DNA of 64,000 nucleotides from Neoceratodus forsteri (Eukaryota > Chordata > Ceratodontiformes > Ceratodontidae). Position numbers and translations under genes: made by a program. A model generated the notes under the pieces. That model was not told the DNA's origin. It saw nothing but the letters and a program-made list of their open reading frames with translations, and searched no databases. Location: NCBI GenBank assembly GCA_016271365.2, contig CM057456.1, forward strand, positions 161,808,501 through 161,872,500. Reading direction: 5' to 3'. This document shows, piece after piece, positions 29,763-39,924 of this stretch (the first letter of the stretch is position 1; every line of letters begins with the position of its first letter).

Positions 29763-31600
29763 ATGAAATATCTGGTGTCTGCTATATCATCGGTTCCACA
29801 AGAGGTGTTTGTCCTCAACTATACCCCTTTATTTTCCCAGGTTAGAGAGAGTTTTGGCCATGGACACATCTACCTATCTCTCTACCTGAATAGAGTTCAG
29901 TCTATTCAAATTAATATATTGCCTAGAATACTCTGTTTGATGCAGGATATCCCCCTCCCTCTACCTAGAAAGGAAGTGGCCAGATGGCACAGAATGATTT
30001 CAACTTATTTATGACAGGGTAAGAGATCGAGACTAGCCCTTAGGAAGCTACAACTGCCAAAACAGAGATTGGGATTGGTACTGCTGAATTTTCAAGCTTG
30101 TACACTAGCAGCTCTACTCACGTCACTAACTGGCTCCGTCCACCCTCGCAGACCCCACAGTGGGTCCAGGTGGAGAGAGGTCTCTCTCTCTCTCTCAACT
30201 CCCACTTGATTATACTAGGCTATTTCAACCAAACATACATAACCTTGTGCAGGAATGATCACCATATACTTTGGGCCTTCCGTATAGTTAGGCTACATAT
30301 CTAAAGAGACAGGAAAAACCTATAAGGTGCTCTGTGGATGGGGCTTCCTGCATTGGATAGCTCCTTCACCCCACCAACATGAATCACTGTTTTTGGACCT
30401 GGTGTCATAAATGACTGCCCATACCTACCTATTTTATTCCAATGGTGTCTTTAAACATTCCAGCAATTTCAGATTGAAATTTCTCTTCCTCAGGCAGATT
30501 TTTATAGGTACCTGTAAGTCTGCCACTTTTGAACTCCACTCTGTGTCTTGATCTTTCCTCCCCCCACACCCCTCTATTCACCCTACTTCTTCAAATACAT
30601 AAAACCCACCCTCAGCATTTAAAGCCACAGTGGACACTCCATCATTGTTATGGGATGAGATGTATAATACATGGCAGTGGAATTAATAACGGACCTTTCA
30701 CAGGATGGTTGGCTTTGGATATGGCGTTAACAACTTCCAAATCACAGGATCATATTATTGGTAGGAATTGATTGGAAAACCATAGCTAAAGTTTTCCGCC
30801 CCTACAAATCACAGGCAAATTTCTTCCCTCAGCAGATTTGTCTTGTTGGAGATAGTAGGTACAAAGTCTCCACACATGCCCATGTCTTTTGGTTCTGACC
30901 AGTCTTGACCTATTTCTGGAGTGCACTGGGCATAGCAGTTTCCAGACCTGGACAGTTTAACTCCTGAACTTTCCATGTTATTGCACTTCCCTAAACATTT
31001 TAAACAAAAACACTGAACATGCTTGGTGAGTATTCTCCTGACAGTGGTGAAAAAGGTACAGTAATTACAAGACAATGGTAACAACCTGACCCACTTACCA
31101 TCTGTCAATGGGAAGATGCAGTATATGACATATACCAGATGGATAGGATGACTGCCAAGTTACAAGGCAAAACACAATTTTGTTTGAATAGATGGATGGT
31201 TTGGTTCACGTATTTGGCTACCTGCAGACCAGATGAGATTCCATAATAGGTCACAGGAATCGTGGAGCCAGATCGTGTACTGGGAAGCGCTCTCATAGTT
31301 GTACAACTCAGATGAAAGGCCTGTGGGCTCTGAGTCACTCTGGTGGTTCTCCCAGCCCCCCATGGTATTATTTATTTCCTTTAAATGGTTTGTAATACTA
31401 AGAGGTATCTATACACTCACTTTGTCCTCTTCACTGCCTATTTACTACTACCTATGAGTTATTTAAATAAGATACTTTGTACTGTATCCTATAACCCTTG
31501 GGGGATTGGAATCTTTGGTTGCTTAAAGAATCTGAGATATGCTGTAAATGTACTTGCACCATGGAAAAATTTCAATAAACACCTCAGTTTAAAAAAATCA
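29763..31600 (+). pseudogene. Tx1/L1 LINE ORF2 C-terminus and 3' UTR
   Basis: Post-RT thumb and C-terminal domain. Readable are IQINILPRILCLMQDIPLPL, KLQLPKQRLGLVLLNFQAC, a decayed Cys/Trp region near 30,890 (HVFWF) and the terminal DAVYDIYQMDRMTAKLQGK near 31,110-31,170. The 3' UTR runs to an AATAAA at about 31,575 followed by a short A run near 31,592. Total element length without the insertions fits an L1-type ORF2. Confidence 0.75.
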
Positions 31601-33787
31601 ATGAGATTCTCAGTCGGGCTGTGGCATATCCTTTATACATACAAAATACATGATTGGCTCTCCCCTCCCTTGGACAGTTATGGTGTCTTTTCCTGTACAC
31701 CTGACCAATTATTTCCTCATTAAAGCTGTATTACCTCCAGAGTTACATCTGTAAGTCTCCAGAGGTTTAAAGAGTTTATAACATGGGAACAAAACCCTCC
31801 CCCACAGAACATGTGCAATAGACAGTTGGAGCTAACCCTCTGGCTCTTCCCCCAAACCTGCAATAAAAAACATAGTTGGAGGCCTGATGCAAGAAACACA
31901 AAAGAACCTCCCTTCCTTATACTCACCAACAGCCTTCACTGAAGCACCATCTTTTCTCTAGAATGCCATGTCCTCCAGGCTGCTGGTTCCACCTCCATGC
32001 TGCTCCAGCCTGGCTTCGACAGCCAACACCTCTCTCAACCACATAGTCTATCACCGCTGATGCCACATGCCGCTCCTGACTAAAGACACCACTCCCAACC
32101 ACAAATCCTTCCAGACTGCACATGTGACTGGCATGCCACATGCTAGCAACAAACTAAGGGCTGGAGCAGCCTGGACATGCCCTCTACAAACTTGGCACTG
32201 TACACTATGGAAAACCTAATGGAGCAAAAGAGTCTACTATCACAGTACCACTGCACTATGAAAAGACAAGGGGACAGAAAGTGACAATGCAAACCCCAAA
32301 ATGGCTCTCAGACATGGCTCACCAGAACAAACTCTGGTCAGAGCCGATATAACTGTGGAGAGCTTTTGGGATTCTTTTACCCATTATTTCTAATGAATTT
32401 GCACAATGCAGATCTGCTGAGAGGCAGTTTCAATGTGGTCTTACTTTTACACATTTTTACAAAGTATTTTCCTAGAATATGCCTCCTGATTGCTATATAT
32501 TTAACCAAGATAGTTCACAGAAGAAATGGCATCCTATTTTTGGGTGGTGAAGCACTAACAGTAGGATGCTGGAATGTGACATACATAGGCACAAGATGTG
32601 TGCGGGTGATAATGCCCAGTGGCCATACACCTCAGGCACTTGCATGTGGATCCATCAGCCTGGTGCCGTTGCACTACTCAGTGTGGGTGAAAGCTGATGC
32701 TGTACTCACTCACACACAGCAGGTCCTGGAACAGGCATGTTACAACTGACCTCCATTTGTTTGTAAAATTGGGGAACCACAAATGCACTATCCATAGCCT
32801 GGAGGCGTGCACTACAAATGCCATTTCAGGATACTGTACCCCTTGGCACCGAGGATACCTCAGCAGTCCGGAGGGTGGCATCTTACAAGGAATGGGGAAA
32901 AGTGTATGAAAGCAGGAAGATACAGCATTGACAAGGCATGCATTGGAGGTATGTTGATTCCTCTTACAGTTTGCCAGAGACATACACACAGCTGCATACA
33001 CTGGTGGGTCCACAGCTTGTTTAGTGCCCCAATGTATGGTATAGAACTTGGGTTATTCTGGAGTGAAGGTCCCCAGCCTGGGTTCAGTGCAGTCAGTGGC
33101 TGGCTGTGGAATGGCATCGAGGGCAGTGCCAGTCTCTACAACAGCTAGGGTATGGGAGAGCGGGGTTGTCTATGTACCAAGGCAGTGGGTGTGAGTCCTC
33201 TATGCTAAGGATATGGACCACGGTTTCCTCTGGTGTGATTGGATCCAGGAGGGGCCCTACACTATGGAGCTCTTTGGGGATGGAGTTGGATTGATCGGGG
33301 ATTGGAGGGGGTACCTTTAGCCCACCAGGGCTGCCAGGTGCTGTGCACCTGGGTGCACTTCCCACAGCCCACCTGTGGGTGGCTGGTTGGCTTAGGCCAG
33401 CTATTTGTGGCCTAGCTGTGGCTAATTGCCTGGGGCCATGAGGGTGAATTTTGGGAACACACCTCGACTTGCATGGCATACTGTGTGTGCACTCTGGCCC
33501 ATTCCCTTTGGCAGATGCATCCCGCATGTTTGAATACCATGCTGTGGTCCATTGTTGGAGTTGCACGGCACAGCTCACATTTCCACCGGCATGGCTGCTC
33601 ATCTCCTTTGAATATAGGAGCCCTGGACTAGACTAACCTGAAGTACATTATCAAAATGGAAAAATCATGACCCCACTAAAACAAGATATTGCATCTAATC
33701 TGGGACAGCTTGAGTAAATACAGTGCAGAAATGTGTTATGAAGGTCCCTATGACAATGAGATGTAGTATCTCCTTGCGCTATCCAGG
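31601..33787. other. Unassigned region with decayed frames
   Basis: I recognise no known protein. The longest frames are 32,366-32,749 (+, hydrophobic start) and 33,093-33,602 (-, 169 codons, Pro/His-rich, containing LLDPITPEETVVHIL). The minus-strand frame might be a remnant of a DNA-transposon accessory protein, but no Myb or DDE motif is clear. The GC content is higher in 32,600-33,640 than in the flanks. Confidence 0.3.
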
Positions 33788-33879
33788 ATACAAAATATAG
33801 GATAAGAAATATTTAAAGGAAATCTACTCTAAACTAAACTTCATTGTGATTACTGAAATAAACAGTTTCTTTTATTGCA

Positions 33880-34045
33880 ACAGCCACACAGGAGTGTGGT
33901 GTGCATTTTATGGGACACATACAAACAGAGGTGAGAAAGAATATGTGTCTCAGCAAGGACTTGAACCCAGGCTAACTGGAATACCTTTCTGATTGTGCTA
34001 ACCAGCTGTGCCACTGAGACAACTGGAACCTGGGCCGTCCTCAAG
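33880..34045 (-). mobile_element. tRNA-derived SINE fragment, with second copy at 34,108-34,205
   Basis: On the minus strand a tRNA-like head runs GTCTCAGTGGCACAGCTGG ... GGGTTCAAGTCC ... CTGAGAC. It has a 7-bp acceptor-like pairing, an A box and a B box (GGTTCAAGTCC). The anticodon arm does not pair well, and the element continues past the tRNA end, so it is a SINE rather than a tRNA gene. The copy at 34,108-34,205 keeps the B-box side (TGGGTTCAAGTCCCAGCTGA). Confidence 0.6.
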
Positions 34046-34228
34046 CACATTACTCCTTCTCAAATGCACAACCCAATGGCAACACAAATATTTACTTTGT
34101 AACATTTGCACAGGAGTGTGGTGTGCTTATTTTATGGAACACTTACAGAGGTGAGATAGAATAAGTGCCTCAGCTGGGACTTGAACCCAGGCTGCCTGGC
34201 AGTATTATGGCTATGAGGATGGTGTGTA

Positions 34229-34233
34229 GTGTG

Positions 34234-34264
<31 letters not shown>
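34229..34264. repeat. TG microsatellite
   Basis: About 14 consecutive TG units preceded by GTGTAG-type imperfect units. Confidence 0.9.
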
Positions 34265-34267
<3 letters not shown>

Positions 34268-34406
34268 AAAATATAAGATAAGAAATATTTAAAGGAAATC
34301 TACTGTAAACTGAACTTCACTGTGTTCACTGACATAAACAGTTTTGTTTTTAATAATACATTAGAATGCAATATTTATTTTGAATATTGTGGCCATGAGG
34401 ATGGTG

Positions 34407-34478
34407 TAGAGAGAGAGGGGAGAGGAGGAGGAGGAGGAGAGAGGAGAGAGGGGAGAGGGATAAGAGAGGGAGGGGAGA

Positions 34479-34510
<32 letters not shown>

Positions 34511-34515
34511 CAGAG
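34407..34515. repeat. GA-rich simple repeat
   Basis: A purine-only stretch of GAG/GGAGA units, about 110 bp long. It produces long Glu/Arg-rich frames that are not genes. Confidence 0.9.
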
Positions 34516-34654
34516 GCTGCTGTAACTCAATATATTTTACCCCAAAAGATAGTAAACAAGCATTTGTCAATGCCGAATGTTGCTTGCTTGTATGCACTGT
34601 TTAGGTATTTGGAAGTGATAGTTCCATGCCTTCCTCCCAAGTCATCCACTGTGT

Positions 34655-35390
34655 CTTTCCGCTCAGTATTCACAGAAGAGTGGGAGGGGCAAGGCCACAG
34701 CAGTACAGCAGTTGCCAAGGTGGTGAAGAGGTGGACAACAGTCCATTCAAAGGCAAAGGAGTTCTGCAGGAGCTCACTAAATTGAAGGTGGACAAAGCGA
34801 TGGAACCAGATGGCATACACCCAGGATATTAAGAGAACTGTGAAGGAGATAGCAGTACCTCTGGCAGCCATGTTCACTGAGTCATTCAACATGAGTGAAT
34901 TGGAAGAGGGCACATGTGGTCCTCTACACAAATGCAGCAGCAGGAGGAGGCAGGGGAACAATAGGCCATTCAACTTCACCTCAGTAGTGAGGAAGATCAT
35001 GGAGACATTGCTTAAAGAAAGGACAGTGGGGCGTCTAGAAGCCATCGGAGCCCAGGATCATAGACAACATGGATTCACAGTGGGGACATCATATCAGACA
35101 AATCTGGTTGATTTCTTTGACTGGGTGACAAAGGAAGTGAATCAGGGTGGGGCAGCGGACAACGCTTACCTTGATTTCAGCAAAGCCTTTGACACATCCC
35201 ACATAGGAGGTTGATAAACTGGCTGGGTAGGCTGGGCATGGGGGAAAGGGTGGTAAACTGGGTTAGAAACTGGCTAATAGACAGGAGGCAGAGAATGGTG
35301 GTAAATGGGGTGCAGTCTAGGAGAGGGGTTGACCAGTGGGGTGCTGCAGGGTCTTCATTAGTAACATTGCAGAATGGCTGAAGGAATTTT
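34655..35390 (+). mobile_element. CR1-like LINE fragment (RT region)
   Basis: A diverged CR1 relative in plus orientation. Readable are KLKVDKAMEPDGIHPG near 34,780, ETLLKERTVGRLEAIGAQD near 35,000-35,055, [19 protein letters not shown] near 35,095-35,150 and [11 protein letters not shown] near 35,170 (motif A, catalytic D). It ends near 35,390 without an RT motif C. It is more diverged than the other CR1 copies here. Confidence 0.8.
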
Positions 35391-35815
35391 TCACCAAATT
35401 TTCAACATAGCCATTTTAAGACCTCTGTTCATGAACAGTGTCACCATGCACAACCCACTGATGTGCTGCGGCTGATATTCAAAGGGAAAGTGCAGCACAA
35501 ATCCCGATGCACTGGAGCATGTCAGTAATGTAGCCAAGGGCGCAGGTAGGGGCGTGCCCATACGGCACCCCTGCACAGCCCGATATTCAGCCCGGGATGT
35601 GCAGAGTCGTGCATGTGCAATCCGTACCTGTGCCAGCACAAAGTTGATCCAAAAAAAGGAACAACTGATGGCCACCCACAGGTGAGCTGCTGCATTGCAG
35701 GGTGCAACATGGCAGCTGCCGCATGTGGGTGGCCGCAAACTCCTGCTGCACCTGGCGCCCCCCCTGCCCGATCGTGGGCATATGTAAAAAGAAAATAAGG
35801 CGTCTGTGCAATATT

Positions 35816-36210
35816 CCTGGTGGTCCAGTGGACTGCTGCCGCCGGATCGCGGGCATTTGTAAAATAATGTTATCCGCAAAATCCCTGGTGGTCAGTGGAC
35901 CTGCCAGCCCGATCGCGGAGCTAAGTAAACAAATGTTATCCCCAAAATCCCTGGTGGTCCAGTGGACCTGCCCGCCCGATCGCGGGCTAGTAAATAAATG
36001 TTATCCCCAATATCCTGGTGGTCCAGTGACCTCCGCCCGATTGCGGGCCAAGTGAAGTCATACCAATCTGGTGGTCATGGACCTGCCCGCCCGATAAGCG
36101 GGCTAAGTGAAAAATCATATCTCGAATATCCTGATGGTCCACTGGACTTCTGACTGCCGATCATGGGCATTTGTATTAAAAAAGTAATAATACCAATATC
36201 CCTGGTGGTC
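35816..36210 (+). repeat. Left tandem array of the foldback element, ~65-bp units x7
   Basis: CTGGTGGTCCAGTGGAC-type cores occur near 35,817, 35,884, 35,949, 36,014, 36,067, 36,130 and 36,200. Each is followed by GCCCGATCGCGGGC-like sequence and an A/T-rich ATGTTATCCCCAA linker. Individual units are 53-70 bp. Confidence 0.85.
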
Positions 36211-36391
36211 TAGAGTGCCCTCCCACCACTCACTGAGCCCCCTGCCCTGCCCCCCGGTTAGTCGGCGGGCAGCAGCATCACCCGCTGCTACCTCGCTGCT
36301 CGGCGCCGACTGACTACCGTCGGTGGGCTGTATGCCCATTGGTCTACAGTAGTGAGCCAATGGGCGTGCAGTTCCACGCATTGAGCATTCC

Positions 36392-36420
36392 AGATATGTG
36401 AATGATTCATTCACATATCT
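36392..36420. repeat. Palindromic centre of the foldback element
   Basis: Two 14-base arms (AGATATGTGAATGA and its complement) around a single T at 36,406. The flanks are also mirrored, with CCAATGGGCGTGCAG on the left and CTGCACGCCCATTGG on the right. Confidence 0.9.
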
Positions 36421-36589
36421 GCAATGTAGTATAGCACGGGCTGCACGCCCATTGGCTCACGCCGGACCAGTGGGAGTGCAGCCTACCGACAGTGTCAGTC
36501 GGTGGGTGGCGGGGTGGCAGGTGGTGGTGCTGCCACCGCTGGTTAACCAGGGGTAGCGGGCGGTGGACTCAGTGGGCAGGTGGGGAGGG

Positions 36590-37100
36590 GGGTACCTAGA
36601 CCACCAGGGATATTGGTATTATTACTTTTTTTTCACACAAATGCCCGCGATCGGGCAGTCAGCAGTCCACTGGACCACCAGCGATATCGGACATGGGTAT
36701 TTTTTCATACAAATACCCACGATCTGGCAGTCAGCGGTCCACTGGACCACCAGGGATATTGGACATAGGTCTTTTTTTCATACAAATGCCCGCGGTCAGA
36801 CAGTCAGTGGTCCACTGGACCACCAGGAATATTGGACATGGGTCTTTTATACAAATGCCCATGACAGGGCAGTCAGCGGTCCACTGGACCACCAGGGGTA
36901 TTGGGGATATGATTTTTTCACTTAGCCTGCGATCGGGTGGGCAGGTCCACTGGACCACCAGGGATATTGGGGATATGATTTTTTCACTTAGCCCACGATC
37001 GGGTGGGCAGGTCCACTGGACCACCAGGGATATTGGGGATAACATTTGTTTACTTAGCCCACGATCAGGCGGGCAGTGGTCCACTGGACCACCAGGGACA
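36590..37100 (-). repeat. Right tandem array of the foldback element, ~70-bp units x8
   Basis: GGTCCACTGGACCACCAGGG cores occur near 36,590 (partial), 36,662, 36,733, 36,808, 36,878, 36,945, 37,010 and 37,078. They are the left-array unit in reverse complement, with linkers such as ATTGGGGATATGATTTTTTC. The core GGTCCACTGGACC is itself a 13-bp odd palindrome. Confidence 0.88.
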
Positions 37101-37238
37101 TTGAACATAGTTTGATTTTGTATACAAATGCCCACGATTGGGCTGTGGAGCACATTGCCGGCTGCAGGGGGCGTTGGTCCCTGATGGCTGCTGCCTGGCA
37201 GGGCGCCAGATGCAAGTCATCGGGGATCGGTGCACCTG

Positions 37239-37312
37239 CATGCAAATGGGGCCATAATGACATGCAAATGGCCCCATTTGTGCCTTGCATACATTATGGC
37301 CCCATTTGCATG
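37239..37312. repeat. 21-bp inverted repeat with three ATGCAAAT octamers
   Basis: The arms at 37,239-37,259 and 37,292-37,312 are perfect complements. ATGCAAAT occurs at 37,240 and 37,262 on the plus strand, and once on the minus strand near 37,304. ATGCAAAT is the consensus octamer bound by POU-domain (Oct) factors. It lies in the outer right arm of the foldback element. Confidence 0.8.
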
Positions 37313-37568
37313 TCAAGTTTTGAATATCGCGGTTGCTGTGCATAGCGCAATGGAACTTGCGCTAGCACATCCCCATGCTCCACTCTGGCCACTTGCGCTG
37401 GTGCAGTGCCACTGCGCCATGCCCACTGTGGGTGGCCAGGGTGCAATATTCAATGCTGCTGAGCCATGGCACAGCTCCGTTGAATATTGTCCAGTCCACA
37501 CCCCTGTGCAACCAAGCTGAGCTGCACCCAAGCTTGCGCCACAGCCTGGTGCAGTTTGAATATCTGGG

Positions 37569-39920
37569 CCTTAGTATTTAAATGTACAAATCTCCAGTTT
37601 CATAGGCAACCAATATTTAACAAATATGTAAAAAGCTGTTTCAGTTTTCTAATAGCATCTGATAAGCAGCCTGGACTTATGTCTCCAACTTTCTTAACAG
37701 AAAGGGAATATTTTATTTCAGTTGGCTGGAAGGATACATTGAAAAGTTTAAAACATGTGTTCCACAATACTCCATTTTCCAGCTACAGATAGCAAAATGG
37801 CTGTAGGCTCCACCCACAGCCATAAAAATGACCTGGCCCCACACAACAGACTCAATAAAAAAAACACAAAGGCCATGTATTATATAAAACAAATGATTGG
37901 TATCTTGGGGCTAATTAGATAATAGTCACTCATCCTTCAGGCTCATGGCCTTATTATCTAATTATCCCACTCAGTGGGTATATTTCCTTGTATAACACGC
38001 AAACCCATAATTTATGTTCTATATAAATATATATTTATAAATTAAGTACTGATTGAATTGGCTGAGAGTAACCTCTGATTGTTCAGTTATCAGAGCATGA
38101 CTGGACAGTTCAGAACTAAATGCATTTTTCTTAATTACCTGCCTGTTTGAAATCACTCCAACTGGCATAACCCCATGAGAAGAGAAGAGAAGCACCTAGT
38201 CAATTTCTTGGGAGTTCTGTTGAGGAAAGCAGCAGACAAAAAACATTAAACTGTAAGATGATCAAAGCCAATGACTGTTTACATTTCACAAATCAATTTA
38301 GGACCCATTTTATAAGTGGAAGAACACACCTTGAGGTGTTCGGGCATGCCCTGATGTATGGACTTCTCCTCAGGTGGTAGAAATTAATTGGCATATGCCT
38401 TGTGCTACGCATCACTGTAGTTAGGGATGATGAGGATCTTTAATGTTAAAGCCGAATCTTTTAACTTTAATAATGTCTCAACCATTTAACAGATGTCTAT
38501 GAAATTTTGCATGGACTCTCTCGTGATGCAGTCTCTTGATGTGGTAAGTTCTGTTCCGATTGGTTGTGCGGTTAGTGGAGATGCAGAGTTTTAAAAATGC
38601 TTTAAATTTCATGTGTTTTGCTGTTTATTTGTCCACCTGTATTTCTGGAACAGTTTGGAATTGTGGTCTGAAATTTTCAGAGTAGAAAGCCCTTGGATCA
38701 CAGATGTGCCTTTTGCTGGTTTGGTGAGAAAATATTAATCCATTCCAAAGTTATTAAACTTTAAAAGTTCCCATTATTTTCAATGTGAATTTGTAGATGT
38801 CTTGCTCAAAAAAGGAACCTTTGCCACAGCCATGCAATCCTTTTTCACAGATGGGTCATCCTGTGTTGCAGATGGGCGATGCTTTTTCAATCTGCCACCT
38901 TTTTGTTTTTTTCCAAAGTTTTTAGAAATCAACGTGTTATGAATTTACTGATGTTACAGCATATATATATATATATATATATAGGGATATGGTAATGAAT
39001 CTGAAAACATCTATGGTACATAATGAAGTCCGTTTAAATAATTTTGTAAAAATTATTGAGAAAAGGGACAGAGGAATGTATCTTGATACTTTAAAAGATG
39101 ATAGTAAAACTCAAATCACAGCTCAAGATGTAACATTTTAGCAAGGCATGAATATAGTACCAGAAAATGTAAGCAGCCCCCCAGAGCATAGTAATATTTA
39201 AATGAAAAAGAATAAGAAACACAAAAAGAATAATACAGGAAAAATGGTGTTTGGTGGCATCTCCCACCTGTCAATCACCATGCCAGTTATGTCATAATCC
39301 CTGAAAGGAAGAACATTGTCCCTTGATGGTTTAGATTTATTTTGCAAATGTCTGTAAAGAAAAAATGGTCCCATGCTGATCAGCCCCACCCCTACCTCCC
39401 ACCGACCACCACACACCCTCGTACACCCCACACACCCTCGTTCACCTGAACAGGTTCCAGGTTTGAGATCCACTCTGCAATCAGACATGTCTTGCTGCTG
39501 TAACCAGTGACTGCAAAAGAGAAACTAAGGTAAATGCAGTTCAATGGAGGTTTCAGCTTTTATGGGTAACTCTGCCATTTTGAGATTTTGATCCCACATT
39601 TTCAACATGCCTTTTGGGGACCGCACCTCATGAACAATGTGACTGTCATTATGCAACTCCTGCCTGAAAGGTGATTTCACCATCACGGTGAATTCACATT
39701 TCTATTAGGATATACATAATGACAATGTACTCAGAGGTGGGGTCATAAGAAAACTATGTTTTAAATTTGGGTTCAATATGTGAAAAATGGCAAAGTTATG
39801 ACAATTTGTTGCTGTTTCACTGTGCACACTTGGAACTTTGGAATTTTTAAATATTTAGACCATAGTTTTTCAACACAGCCTTTGTATTATCCCATCTCAT
39901 GTGTATTACAGCTGTAATTT
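37569..39920. other. Unassigned repeat-like DNA
   Basis: No coding domain recognised. It contains a TA microsatellite at 38,961-38,983. The sequence near 39,595-39,660 (TTTTCAACATGCC...CATGAACAATGTGAC) is related to that just left of the foldback element (35,400-35,455). Another related piece is near 39,865 (TTTTTCAACACAGCCTTT). An old dispersed repeat of unknown class is likely. Confidence 0.4.
38961..38983. repeat. TA microsatellite
   Basis: About 11 AT/TA units, uninterrupted. Confidence 0.9.
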
Positions 39921-39924
39921 TTCA

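Larger units (their letters stand above)
33788..34350. repeat. Local direct duplication with tRNA-SINE copies
   Basis: An ~85-bp block (ACAAAATATAGGATAAGAAA ...) at 33,788-33,872 recurs at 34,264-34,350. A GAGTGTGGTGTGC... block at ~33,890 recurs at ~34,113. The period for the first block is about 476 bp. The repeated unit contains the minus-strand tRNA-like SINE described separately. Confidence 0.75.
35470..37568. mobile_element. Foldback (inverted-repeat) DNA element, ~2.1 kb
   Basis: The ends mirror each other: GATATTCAAA at 35,474-35,483 and TTTGAATATC at 37,555-37,564. Inside, a left tandem array (35,816-36,210) and a right array (36,590-37,100) carry the same unit in opposite orientation. 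The sequence between folds onto a 29-bp palindrome at 36,392-36,420. No transposase frame is present. The arms are ~0.9 and ~1.15 kb, so the whole could form a long hairpin. Frames on both strands are by-products of the repeats. Confidence 0.8.

Noticed and set aside
33093..33602. Host or transposon protein on the minus strand (169 codons)
   Set aside because: Pro/His-rich with no recognisable domain and no supporting neighbours. It is reported only as part of an unassigned region.
33945..34030. tRNA gene on the minus strand
   Set aside because: The acceptor ends pair and A/B boxes are present, but the anticodon arm does not fold. A second partial copy with the same non-tRNA flank shows that it is a SINE.
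34322..34597. Glu/Arg-rich and Leu/Ser-rich ORFs
   Set aside because: They are translations of a GA simple repeat on the two strands.
35816..37100. CRISPR-like array
   Set aside because: Regular repeats of ~65-70 bp exist, but the whole unit repeats with no unique spacers. The array is inverted on itself and the DNA is vertebrate.
36563..37153. Repetitive 120-140-codon ORFs on both strands
   Set aside because: They arise from the tandem units of the foldback element. The repeat phase changes frame and there is no start context or domain.
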